Program-made: the position numbers and the translations under genes
NCBI GenBank assembly: GCA_951800685.1
Contig: CATOJY010000040.1
Coordinates: forward strand, 1 to 32,678
DNA from: an uncultured Lachnospiraceae bacterium
Lineage (GTDB): Bacteria; Bacillota; Clostridia; Lachnospirales; Lachnospiraceae
Length of the DNA: 32,678 nucleotides
Reading direction: 5' to 3'
The notes under the pieces: model-generated
Seen by the model: only the letters and a program-made list of their open reading frames with translations
The model's database searches: none
What the model was told of the DNA's origin: nothing
Part shown: positions 25,764 to 32,678 of the stretch, piece after piece
How the letters are laid out: each line of letters begins with the position of its first letter
Position numbering within the stretch: the stretch's first letter is position 1

Positions 25764-27275
25764 GTGGGTGAGATAGATTTTTCACGGGATCAGATGAATA
25801 AACTTAAGAGTGCTATGAACTGGGAGGAGGAAATGAACGCTGCGCCCAGTTCGGCAGCGGAGGAAGGCAGAAGGGGATTTGGTTGGGATCCCTGCGGAAC
25901 CAATCTGGCCAGGGGCACAAAGCTTCGAGTGGAGAAAGATGGTATGGCGGCATGGCTGTATCTGGCGCCGCCGGACCAGGGTCAGGTTTATACGAAAGAG
26001 GAGCTGATCACTTATCTGGAACGCAATGGGGTAGTCACTGGATATCACAGTTCGAATTTATCAGCTATGATCAAGAAGAAGGTTTACGAGCGGGAGATCC
26101 TGGTTGCCAAAGGCAAAGAGGTGCAGAAAGGTAAAGATGGCTGGTTTGAATATCTTTTTACACCAGAAGAGTATGGCGTGCCTAAGATCAGAGACGATGG
26201 GACCGTAGACTATACGAGCATGAGTGCGCTTCATAATGTGCATAGTGGAGAGAAAGTTGCCATCTATCACCATGCTGAGCAGGGCAAAGACGGATATACA
26301 GTGCGTGGAGTGGAAGTTAAGGCGAAACCACCCAAGGAGCAGCCTCCTCTGCGCGGCAAGGGGGTTGAGCGTGTCGGCGATGAATATTTTGCACAGACCG
26401 ATGGTAAGATAGAGGCTAAGAATGGTAAGATCGATATCCAGAAAGTACACGAGATCGCTGGCGATGTGACGTTGATCGTGGGCAGAGTAGAATTCTTTGG
26501 AGATGTGATTATCAATGGAAATGTGGAAAATGGGGTGATCATCCGGGCAGGACGAAATATTGAGATTCATGGTACGTCAGGGAGCGCTACGCTGTTAGCA
26601 GGTGGCGATGTGATCATCAGCCGCGGCATACAGGGTGGCGGTACGATATCGGCCAAGGGCAGTGTTTTTGCTGACTTTATTGAGAATACTACGGTGATGG
26701 CTGGGGGAACGGTACTTTCCAATACGATTTTGAATGCCAATGTCCATGCAGAGGATAAAGTGATCACGACCGGTAAGAAGGGAGCTGTGATCGGGGGATA
26801 TGTGCACGGATTTAAAGGGATCGAGGCGATCACGGCAGGCAGTGATGCGGAGGTAAAGACGATTCTGCACAGCGGGTACGAGCCGAAGTCATATGAGAGA
26901 TTTCTGGAGCTGCGCCGCAAGGAAGGGGAGCTGAAGGATAAGCTTTCCGAGCTTGTGGATAATGTTACGGATGCAATGCGGGAGAGACGTACAGGAAGTT
27001 CCAGCAATTCTATGGCGGCAGATATCAGGCTGGCGGAGCGGGATAGAATGAAGGACCAATATTTCGAGGAATTGGATCAGATCAGGCGTGAACGGGAGTC
27101 TCTGGAAGAGATAATGGATGCGAGTCAGGGAGCTTACATTAAAGTGGATGGCAATATGTACCGCAATTTGGTCATCAGCGTGAATGTCGAACAGTTGACG
27201 TTAAACAGGGGTACTGGCTATATGATATACACGGCGGATAACGGGGTGCTGGAAGGCAGTGTTATTGTGCACTGA
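25764..27275 (+). CDS. DUF342/FapA-family protein
   Basis: A 503-residue soluble protein. After an N-terminal region of about 150 residues comes the DUF342 (FapA) core, about 150-370, with SGEKVAIYHHAEQGKDGYTVRG, then a Gly-rich ladder of short strands (GDVIINGNVENGVIIRAGRNIEIHG and following) that would form a right-handed beta helix. A charged helical segment, about 372-450, probably forms a coiled coil. The family is widespread in Clostridia and has no settled function; a polymer-binding or cell-surface/sporulation role has been suggested only from structure. I chose GTG 25764 because GAGGAGG at 25751-25757 has ideal spacing; a GTG at 25749 overlaps that site. It precedes folC by 78 bases. 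Confidence 0.85.
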   Translation: MGEIDFSRDQMNKLKSAMNWEEEMNAAPSSAAEEGRRGFGWDPCGTNLARGTKLRVEKDGMAAWLYLAPPDQGQVYTKEELITYLERNGVVTGYHSSNLSAMIKKKVYEREILVAKGKEVQKGKDGWFEYLFTPEEYGVPKIRDDGTVDYTSMSALHNVHSGEKVAIYHHAEQGKDGYTVRGVEVKAKPPKEQPPLRGKGVERVGDEYFAQTDGKIEAKNGKIDIQKVHEIAGDVTLIVGRVEFFGDVIINGNVENGVIIRAGRNIEIHGTSGSATLLAGGDVIISRGIQGGGTISAKGSVFADFIENTTVMAGGTVLSNTILNANVHAEDKVITTGKKGAVIGGYVHGFKGIEAITAGSDAEVKTILHSGYEPKSYERFLELRRKEGELKDKLSELVDNVTDAMRERRTGSSSNSMAADIRLAERDRMKDQYFEELDQIRRERESLEEIMDASQGAYIKVDGNMYRNLVISVNVEQLTLNRGTGYMIYTADNGVLEGSVIVH

Positions 27276-27353
27276 CGGGCTGTATTTTGACAGTTATGTT
27301 TTGCGTCGTTTCTTATGTAGGAAAAGAAGTTGGAAAGAGGCAGGAAAGTAAGG

Positions 27354-28676
27354 ATGATGGAGAAGATTGGCAGCTATGAAGAAGCGGTAGCGTATATCAA
27401 CAGGATTCCGAAATTTACCGGAAAAAGCAGTATGGAAGACACCATCCGGTTTCTGGGCTGCCTGGGAGATCCGGCACAGAACTGCAAGATGATCCATGTG
27501 GCAGGCACAAACGGAAAAGGTTCCGTTTGTGCTTATTTGTGTTCGGTGTTCAAAGAGGCGGGGATTTTTGCAGGCATGTTTGTCTCGCCACATCTGGTCA
27601 CGATGCGGGAGCGGCTTGTGGCAGGTGGAGAGGCGGCCACAGAAGAGGAGTTTCTGGAGATTTTCTGCATCGTGTACGAGAGACTTTCCGCGTTGCCGCC
27701 AGAGCTTGCAGAAAAGACCTACCATCCTAGTTTCTTTGAGTTTTTATTTTTTATGGCGATGGTATTTTTTGAGAGGAAGGGTGTAGAATATGTGGTGCTG
27801 GAGACGGGATTAGGCGGCAGGCTGGATGCAACCAATGCAGTGAAACAAAAGGAAATATGCGTTATCACATCGATCGGCTATGATCATATGGAATATTTGG
27901 GAGATACGCTTGTTGCGATTGCGGCGGAAAAAGCTGGGATTATGCGACCTGGCGTGCCAGTGGTCTATCCGGTCAGACAGGAAGAAGTGGCACAGAAGCT
28001 GGAGGAATGTGCAGCGAATGTAGGCGCAGAAGCAATTCCGGTGCCGGAACAGGCGATAAAAGAAATAAAGATTCAGAATAAAACAATTGATTTTTCTCTT
28101 CATTTAAACTATTATGATTATATTGGTTTTACTGTGTCTACACCGGCAGTTTATCAGATGGAGAATGCAGCTGTGGCGATATGGACGCTCATGCGGCTGG
28201 GGGATCAGAGAATTACGATACCAGTCATGCAGGAAGGGGTTCGTAAGATGGTCTGGGAAGGCAGAATGGAGGAGATCCTGCCAGCGGTTTATCTGGATGG
28301 CGCCCATAATATAGACGGGATTCTGGCGTTTCTGGAGACAGTAAGATCGCATCCCTGTCGGGGGAGGCGGAAGCTATTATATTCCACGGTCAAGGACAAG
28401 CAATATCAGGAGACAGTGGAAGCGGTGGTGCGTTCCGCTCTGTTTGATGAGATTGGCGTGGTGGCGCTTGCAGATGAACGTGCCCTGCCGCTTACGGCAT
28501 TAGAAGATTCTTACAGACAGTATACAGGATTTATATGCAAGGCTTATAAGGACCTGGACACGGCTTTTGTGGAGCTGGTGCAGGATAAGGATGACGAGGA
28601 TATGGTGTATATTGTCGGTTCATTATATTTGGCGGGCGAGATCAAAGCCCTTTTAAGGAGGCCTCGGCATGATTAA
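27354..28676 (+). CDS. folC: Folylpolyglutamate/dihydrofolate synthase
   Basis: A 440-residue Mur-ligase-like enzyme that adds glutamate to folates (and may also form dihydrofolate). The ATP-binding loop is HVAGTNGKGSVCAYL, with GTNGKGS at 51-57. Other family marks are SPHLVTMRERL, FEFLFFMAMVFF, the block YVVLETGLGGRLDATNAV, TSIGYDHMEYLGDTL and, in the C-terminal domain, YLDGAHNIDG. The start is one of two adjacent ATGs (27354 or 27357) after an AGGAAAG run; a TTG at 27330 is less likely. The stop codon overlaps the start of a small gene downstream by eight bases. Confidence 0.95.
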   Translation: MMEKIGSYEEAVAYINRIPKFTGKSSMEDTIRFLGCLGDPAQNCKMIHVAGTNGKGSVCAYLCSVFKEAGIFAGMFVSPHLVTMRERLVAGGEAATEEEFLEIFCIVYERLSALPPELAEKTYHPSFFEFLFFMAMVFFERKGVEYVVLETGLGGRLDATNAVKQKEICVITSIGYDHMEYLGDTLVAIAAEKAGIMRPGVPVVYPVRQEEVAQKLEECAANVGAEAIPVPEQAIKEIKIQNKTIDFSLHLNYYDYIGFTVSTPAVYQMENAAVAIWTLMRLGDQRITIPVMQEGVRKMVWEGRMEEILPAVYLDGAHNIDGILAFLETVRSHPCRGRRKLLYSTVKDKQYQETVEAVVRSALFDEIGVVALADERALPLTALEDSYRQYTGFICKAYKDLDTAFVELVQDKDDEDMVYIVGSLYLAGEIKALLRRPRHD

Positions 28677-28836
28677 TTTCGAAGAAGAATTGAAGAAGTT
28701 CCATCCCAGTTTAGAGGTTGAGGACGCGGAGGAAGCGATTTATAATCAGGATTTGACAGATATGGCGGATCTGATGGTCAAGGTTGTTAAGGAAGCGAAG
28801 AAAGCAGAGATTCAGGCAGGATTAAACATAGAATAG
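28669..28836 (+). CDS. Small acidic protein, 55 residues, coupled to folC
   Basis: An open frame of 55 codons beginning MINFEEELKKFHP and ending EIQAGLNIE. It has a perfect AAGGAGG at 28655-28661, seven bases before the ATG, and overlaps the end of folC by eight bases, so it is very likely translated by coupling. The protein is acidic, has no membrane segment or Cys, and looks like two amphipathic helices. I do not recognise a family. The TPR gene starts 13 bases later, so it may belong to a folC-small protein-TPR operon. The overlap geometry and ribosome site are the main support. Confidence 0.8.
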   Translation: MINFEEELKKFHPSLEVEDAEEAIYNQDLTDMADLMVKVVKEAKKAEIQAGLNIE

Positions 28837-28849
28837 GGGATTGGCATAG

Positions 28850-30268
28850 ATGATTTGTTATCAGTGTGGATGTACTTTGTCCGAGCATGATTTTTGCACG
28901 AACTGTGGTGCCGATGTAGCCCTGTACAAGAAGATCATATATATTTCCAATCGTTTTTATAATGAGGGTTTGGAGAGGGCAAACGTCAGGGATCTGACAG
29001 GAGCGATCACTAGTTTGCGACAGAGTCTGAAATTTAATAAGAATAACGTGGAAGCCCGTAATCTGCTGGGACTGGTATATTTTGAGACAGGTGAAGTAGT
29101 AGCGGCGCTCAGTGAATGGGTGATCAGCAAGAACTTAAGACCAAAGAAGAATATAGCGGATGATTATATTAACATGATCCAGACGAATCAGAACCGGCTG
29201 GATATCATTAATCAGACGATTAAGAAGTATAATCAGGCGTTGACATATTGCAATCAGGACAGCCTGGATCTGGCTGTCATCCAACTTAAGAAAGTATTGT
29301 CCCTGAATCCGAAATTTATCAGGGCACACCAACTGCTGGCTCTTCTCTATATCAACAGCGAGGAGTGGGAGAAAGCCAAGAGAGAGCTGACGAAATGCAG
29401 CGAGATAGATACGAATAATACAGTGACGCAGCGTTATCTGAAAGAAGTGGATGAGATGCTTCTGCCGGAGGATGGTGTCAAGCAGACGCAAAGAAAGAAA
29501 CAGCGGTCGGAGGATATCGTTAAGTATCAGAGTGGGAATGAGACGATCATCCAGCCTGTCAATATTAGAGAAGGCAAGGGAGTCACATCGCTGCTGAATC
29601 TGGGAATTGGCATTATTATTGGCATTGCGATTGCAGTGTTTCTGATTTTACCAGCCAGGATACAGGCTTCCAGGGCGAATATTGACGAAGAGCTGCGAAA
29701 GGTGAGTGAACAATCAGATGCTAAGACTGCAACAATCGATGAATTGCAGCTTCAGGTAACGGAGCTGACGAAAGCCAATAGCGATCTGCAGCAGGATCTG
29801 GAGGCGTATCTGGGAACGGATGGCCAGCTTCGGTCGGTAGAGAGTCTGCTGAAAGCGGCGGATGCTTATCTGACGGACCCGGAGGAGATTACAGTGGTGG
29901 CAGACTATCTGGAAGAGATTGCGCCACAAGAGAATGAGGATGCAGGAGAGAATTCAGAATCTTTCGAGAGCCTTTATAATACGCTGCTTGCTCTGGTGGG
30001 ACCGGATGTCGCACAGGCATATTATGATGACGGATATGAGGCCTACAGACAAGAGAACTATGAAGATGCGATCCCGAACCTGGAGAAAGCATTTAAGTAC
30101 GATGCATCCAATGGAGACGCCCTCTATAATCTGGCGAATTCTTATTACCGCAATGGGGATGAAGAGAAGGCAAGAGAGATCTATCTGCAAGTGCTTTCCC
30201 AGTTTCCGGGAACGGAGAAAGCAAGAAAATCGGAGGCTTTTCTGGAGGAAATCGGGAGCGAGGATTAA
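28850..30268 (+). CDS. Zinc-ribbon, TPR and transmembrane protein
   Basis: A 472-residue protein with an unusual order of parts. Residues 1-20 are a zinc ribbon with Cys3, Cys6, Cys16 and Cys19. Residues about 30-205 hold TPR-like helical repeats, for example GAITSLRQSLKFNKNNVEARNLLGLVYFETG. A basic linker precedes a single membrane segment at about 245-267 (SLLNLGIGIIIGIAIAVFLI). Then comes a coiled coil, about 270-325, and a second TPR pair near the end (YEDAIPNLEKAFKYDASNGDALYNLANSYYRNGDEEKAREIYLQVL). With the zinc ribbon and first TPRs inside, the C-terminal TPRs would be outside or in the forespore space. No enzyme motif is seen. A terminator follows the gene, so it is transcriptionally separate from spoIIA. 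Confidence 0.85.
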   Translation: MICYQCGCTLSEHDFCTNCGADVALYKKIIYISNRFYNEGLERANVRDLTGAITSLRQSLKFNKNNVEARNLLGLVYFETGEVVAALSEWVISKNLRPKKNIADDYINMIQTNQNRLDIINQTIKKYNQALTYCNQDSLDLAVIQLKKVLSLNPKFIRAHQLLALLYINSEEWEKAKRELTKCSEIDTNNTVTQRYLKEVDEMLLPEDGVKQTQRKKQRSEDIVKYQSGNETIIQPVNIREGKGVTSLLNLGIGIIIGIAIAVFLILPARIQASRANIDEELRKVSEQSDAKTATIDELQLQVTELTKANSDLQQDLEAYLGTDGQLRSVESLLKAADAYLTDPEEITVVADYLEEIAPQENEDAGENSESFESLYNTLLALVGPDVAQAYYDDGYEAYRQENYEDAIPNLEKAFKYDASNGDALYNLANSYYRNGDEEKAREIYLQVLSQFPGTEKARKSEAFLEEIGSED

Positions 30269-30348
30269 ATCCAGTTCAGAATAAAGAGATAAGAATACCA
30301 GGAGAGCATGGAGAACGTACAGAGATAAAAAACATAAAGATACGAAAG

Positions 30349-30378
30349 AAAAGGACATGGTGTATGCCATGTCCTTTT
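30349..30378. terminator. Terminator-like hairpin between TPR gene and spoIIAA
   Basis: AAAAGGACATGG (30349-30360) and CCATGTCCTTTT (30367-30378) form a perfect 12-bp stem with a 6-nt loop. The flanking A and T runs let it act on either strand. The T-run is short (four), inside the stem. Confidence 0.7.
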
Positions 30379-30433
30379 CGTACGTATGAAAAGGGAGTGC
30401 AGCAGAAAAATAAGGGAAAGGAGTTTACATAAC

Positions 30434-30742
30434 ATGGAAGATTTTAAAGTGATTGACAATTACCTGATGATAAGACTTCCAGATGAGATAGATCATCATA
30501 AGTCGGTTGACATAAGTACAAAAGCGGATCGTTATATTATGACGAAGAAGGTGGGAAATGTTGTGTTTGATTTTGAGAGGACAACCTTTATGGATAGTTC
30601 CGGGATCGGCATCATTCTTGGGAGATATAAGAAAATCGCCTGTTTTGGAGGTAAAGTTTATGCTATCAATACGGACAATCGGATCAGAAGGATACTGCTG
30701 TTGTCTGGATTGCAGAGTATTGTGGAGATCATTTCTCGGTAA
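30434..30742 (+). CDS. spoIIAA: Anti-sigma-F factor antagonist SpoIIAA
   Basis: A 102-residue STAS-domain protein that releases sigma-F by binding the anti-sigma factor SpoIIAB. The phosphorylation segment TTFMDSSGIGIILGRYKKI spans residues 50-68; Ser56 corresponds to the serine phosphorylated by SpoIIAB and dephosphorylated by SpoIIE in Bacillus. Length fits the family. ATG 30434 is taken, with AAAGGAG ending 10 bases upstream; an upstream in-frame ATG at 30386 would overlap the terminator flank. It heads the operon; spoIIAB follows after 88 bases. Confidence 0.95.
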   Translation: MEDFKVIDNYLMIRLPDEIDHHKSVDISTKADRYIMTKKVGNVVFDFERTTFMDSSGIGIILGRYKKIACFGGKVYAINTDNRIRRILLLSGLQSIVEIISR

Positions 30743-30830
30743 TTCTCCCACAACGACGAATGAATGCGCAGCATCAGGCGAAAGATGGCAATAAAGTATT
30801 GGGATAGAAAAGATGGGAATGGAGGACGAG

Positions 30831-31319
30831 ATGATAGAAGTAATTGAGAAAAAGAATAGGAATAGGATGATGAATAAGATACGGCTGGAGTTTGCGGCAG
30901 TATCGGACAATGAATCTTTTGCCAGAATGGTGGTGGCAGCTTTTATTACACCATTAAATCCTACGTTGGAAGAAATGTCTGACGTGAAAACAGCGATTTC
31001 CGAAGCGGTGACAAATGCGGTGATTCATGGCTATGAAAACAGAAACAGCTTGGAGGACAGAGTGTTTATGGAATGTATGCTGCAAGGAGATGTGCTGGAA
31101 GTAGAGATATCGGACAGAGGAGTCGGGATCGAAGATGTGAGGCTGGCGATGGAACCGCTATACACCTCTAAGCCGGAACAGGACAGGTCTGGTATGGGTT
31201 TCGCTTTTATGGAGGCCTTCATGGACAACCTGGAGGTGGAATCAGAAGTTGGCTGCGGGACTCTCGTGCGGATGTGTAAGAAGATCGGCATCAGTTCCTG
31301 GATTGACAGTGAGGAGTAG
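30831..31319 (+). CDS. spoIIAB: Anti-sigma-F factor SpoIIAB
   Basis: A serine kinase and anti-sigma factor of the GHKL fold, 162 residues from ATG 30831 (GGAGG at 30821-30825). It holds sigma-F inactive and phosphorylates SpoIIAA. Motifs: RLEFAAVSDNESFARMVVAAFI, the N-box AISEAVTNAVIHGYE, DRGVGIED for the G1 box, and SGMGFAFMEAFMDNLEV for the G2 lid. Alignment with Bacillus SpoIIAB, about 146 residues, suggests the core starts at MNKIRLEF, near ATG 30867 or 30870; the first 13 basic/acidic residues are either an extension or not translated. The next gene starts four bases after its stop. Confidence 0.95.
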   Translation: MIEVIEKKNRNRMMNKIRLEFAAVSDNESFARMVVAAFITPLNPTLEEMSDVKTAISEAVTNAVIHGYENRNSLEDRVFMECMLQGDVLEVEISDRGVGIEDVRLAMEPLYTSKPEQDRSGMGFAFMEAFMDNLEVESEVGCGTLVRMCKKIGISSWIDSEE

Positions 31320-31322
31320 CCG

Positions 31323-32099
31323 ATGGAAGAGACTGCCGTATTAATTGAACGATCACAGGCAGGAGATAAAGCGGCAAGGGAGACACTGATTGAGGAAAAT
31401 CTGGGGCTGGTACGTCATATTGTTAAGCGGTTTGCCGGACGTGGTTATGATATGGAGGATCTGTTTCAGATCGGGTGTATCGGCCTGATGAAGGCCATCG
31501 ATAAATTTGATTTGCATTATGAGGTACGGTTTTCAACGTATGCGGTACCGATGATTCAGGGGGAGATCAAGCGTTTCTTACGGGACGATGGTATGGTGAA
31601 GGTCAGCAGGACGTTGAAAGAGAATGGCTGGAAGATCAAACAGGCTTCAGAGCGCCTGTCCCAGGAATTGGGAAGGGAAGCGACGCTGCAGGAGCTGGCG
31701 GACGCTACAGGATTGGATGTGGAAGAGATTGTGATGGCGCTGGATGCAAATGTGGAAGTGGAGTCCATTTACAAATCAGTATACCAGTCAGACGGAAATG
31801 AAATCTATCTGGTTGACCAGGTTGTTGGAGGAAGCGGCGGGGCAGCTTATTCTTCCATGGGGCGGACAATGGTCAATACAAGCGGTGCCTGCGAAGATGC
31901 AGAAAAGGAAAAGGTGCTGAACCATATGCTTTTGGAGCAGCTTCTAGGACAACTTGACGACCGGGAAAGAGATCTGATCCGTATGCGGTATTTCCAGGAT
32001 AAAACACAGGTGGAGGTAGCGAAATGTTTAGGAATCAGTCAGGTACAGGTGAGCAGAATGGAGAAACGTATTCTGTTGCAGATGCGGCAGGAGGTATGA
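31323..32099 (+). CDS. sigF: RNA polymerase sigma-F factor (forespore)
   Basis: A sporulation sigma factor of 258 residues (also called spoIIAC), the first forespore-specific sigma. Region 2 spans about 20-90 (LVRHIVKRFAGRGYDMEDLFQIGCIGLMKAIDKFD, FSTYAVPMIQGEIKRFLRDDG), region 3 about 95-165, and region 4 about 205-258 with helix-turn-helix TQVEVAKCLGISQVQVSRMEKRIL. A Gly/Ser-rich stretch between regions 3 and 4, about 168-185, looks like a flexible linker. GAGGAG precedes the ATG. SpoIIAB, encoded directly upstream, keeps it inactive until the septum forms. Confidence 0.96.
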   Translation: MEETAVLIERSQAGDKAARETLIEENLGLVRHIVKRFAGRGYDMEDLFQIGCIGLMKAIDKFDLHYEVRFSTYAVPMIQGEIKRFLRDDGMVKVSRTLKENGWKIKQASERLSQELGREATLQELADATGLDVEEIVMALDANVEVESIYKSVYQSDGNEIYLVDQVVGGSGGAAYSSMGRTMVNTSGACEDAEKEKVLNHMLLEQLLGQLDDRERDLIRMRYFQDKTQVEVAKCLGISQVQVSRMEKRILLQMRQEV

Positions 32100-32113
32100 T
32101 AGAATAGAGAAAC

Positions 32114-32132
32114 CTGGCAGCGTTTGTGCCAG
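32114..32132 (+). other. Short hairpin between sigF and the 57-residue gene
   Basis: CTGGCA and TGCCAG (32114-32119, 32127-32132) pair with a 7-nt loop. No T-run follows. It lies 14 bases after the sigF stop and may affect how much of the transcript reaches the small gene. Confidence 0.4.
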
Positions 32133-32194
32133 TGTCATAGAGTCTGCATGAATCGTAATTATGTGCAGGAAGAGAAAGGAGAGCTGCTGTCAGG

Positions 32195-32368
32195 ATGAAT
32201 ACATTTGAGTATGAAGTTTGCAGTATTGATGGAGATTATGCGAATTTGAAGCGCATTGACATGGAGAGTGATGAGACGAAACTAGTCGCCAGGGCGCTGC
32301 TCCCACCGGAAATTATGGAGGGAACGAAGTTAAAGTATGAGATGATGCAATATGAGATCATAGCATAA
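32195..32368 (+). CDS. Small protein, 57 residues, after sigF
   Basis: A frame of 57 codons beginning MNTFEYEVCSIDGDYANLKRI and ending MMQYEIIA. The pattern of alternating hydrophobic residues, a central basic/acidic segment, and LLPPEIMEGTKLKYEMMQYEI suggests a small beta barrel; the layout recalls DUF3006-type proteins (a repeated 'dRIEgd..A.L' then 'LP...eG..l'), but I would not assign it. GGAG at 32178-32181 is 13 bases before the ATG, which is longer than ideal. A strong terminator follows 30 bases after the stop, so it probably ends the spoIIA operon. Codon use is like its neighbours. Confidence 0.65.
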   Translation: MNTFEYEVCSIDGDYANLKRIDMESDETKLVARALLPPEIMEGTKLKYEMMQYEIIA

Positions 32369-32398
32369 GAATTTTAAGAAACGCTAAAGCAGCAAAAC

Positions 32399-32432
32399 AG
32401 CCGGGACTTCCTTGGAAGATCCGGCTTTTTTT
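32399..32432 (+). terminator. Intrinsic terminator at the end of the spoIIA operon
   Basis: AGCCGG (32399-32404) pairs with CCGGCT (32421-32426) and, across a 2-base mismatch on each side, CTTC pairs with GAAG around CTTG. Seven Ts follow. It would end the transcript after the 57-residue gene. Confidence 0.88.
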
Positions 32433-32618
32433 GCAGGCTGGCATAGACCAATACTTTTGGTATATGGTCAGGAGCGCGTCATGAAAATCTGTCGGATTGT
32501 CCAGGCAGGTGAATAACTTAGAGAATAGAAGGGATTAAAACAAAAAATAAGAAATGGTGATAGTCAATAACTGTGTTGGTCTTTCATCATAGTCCGTTTT
32601 ATGGGACAACCAAATCTG

Positions 32619-32660
32619 TATAATATGATTATCAAAACATTTATGGAGTGATAATCATAT
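32619..32660 (+). promoter_or_regulatory. Promoter with overlapping 12-bp inverted repeat
   Basis: A perfect TATAAT lies at 32619-32624 with no clear -35 partner. The arms ATATGATTATCA (32623-32634) and TGATAATCATAT (32649-32660) form a perfect 12-bp inverted repeat with a 14-base spacer. The repeat covers the end of the -10 box, the likely start point, the ribosome site GGAGTG (32645-32650) and the first two bases of the start codon. It could be an operator for a dimeric repressor or an RNA hairpin that hides the ribosome site. The 226 bases between the terminator and 32659 hold no other gene. Confidence 0.65.
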
Positions 32661-32678
32661 GGATGGGAAAATAAATAC
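32659..32678 (+). CDS. Start of a gene cut by the window edge
   Basis: ATG 32659 opens a frame MDGKIN that runs off the window. GGAGTG ends eight bases before it. Too little is present to name a family. The overlapping inverted repeat suggests tight, possibly self-encoded, regulation. Confidence 0.45.

Noticed and set aside
30240..30433. Sigma-H promoter or Spo0A box before spoIIAA
   Set aside because: Matches such as AGGATTA with CAGAAT have the wrong spacing (about 9-11 bases instead of 14) and lie before the terminator; no convincing site was found although one is expected.
32576..32613. TTGGT...ACCAA pairing upstream of the edge gene
   Set aside because: Arms are short and the intervening pairing is irregular; weaker than the clear inverted repeat at 32623-32660.

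Overview
The window looks like chromosome of an endospore-forming Firmicute, most likely a Lachnospiraceae-type (Clostridium cluster XIVa) gut anaerobe. The reasons are Shine-Dalgarno sites close to AGGAGG in front of almost every gene, a complete spoIIAA-spoIIAB-sigF operon, a T-box leader before valS, a YesM/YesN two-component pair, and duplicated sugar ABC importers that lack their own ATPase. This placement is inferred from gene content, not from a marker gene search. I see no rRNA, tRNA, CRISPR array, insertion sequence or phage gene.

Layout. 1-177: a 77-bp tandem repeat running off the left edge, with a hairpin at each unit junction. 208-9003: sugar locus 1, with a histidine kinase, a NarL-type response regulator, a terminator, a lipoprotein sugar-binding protein, two permeases, a family 35 beta-galactosidase and a small PsiE-like membrane protein. 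9084-19835: sugar locus 2. The YesN and YesM regulators are on the minus strand and diverge from a binding protein, two permeases, an unrecognised (alpha/alpha)-barrel-like protein, an ADP-ribosylglycohydrolase-family enzyme and a D-psicose/D-tagatose 3-epimerase. 19851-22420: a MATE exporter (minus) diverging from a LysR regulator (plus), sharing a short promoter region with a repeated motif. 22392-32368: housekeeping and sporulation genes, namely T-box-controlled valS, a DUF342/FapA-like protein, folC, a 55-residue small protein, a zinc-ribbon/TPR membrane protein, spoIIAA-spoIIAB-sigF and a 57-residue small protein. 32399-32678: a terminator, then a promoter and a perfect 12-bp inverted repeat before a gene cut by the right edge.

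How the genes fit together. Each sugar locus pairs its own two-component system with an importer and dedicated enzymes. Locus 1 would import a galactoside and cleave it with the GH35 enzyme. Locus 2 would import an unknown ligand and pass it to the toroid protein, the ARH-like hydrolase and a ketose 3-epimerase; this enzyme combination is the most novel-looking system here. Neither importer has an ATP-binding subunit, so both probably share an MsmX/UgpC-type ATPase encoded elsewhere. The strongest regulatory signals are a near-consensus promoter for yesM-yesN, an 11-bp hairpin between the locus 2 binding protein and permeases, the valS promoter buried in the end of the LysR gene, and the inverted repeat at the right edge.
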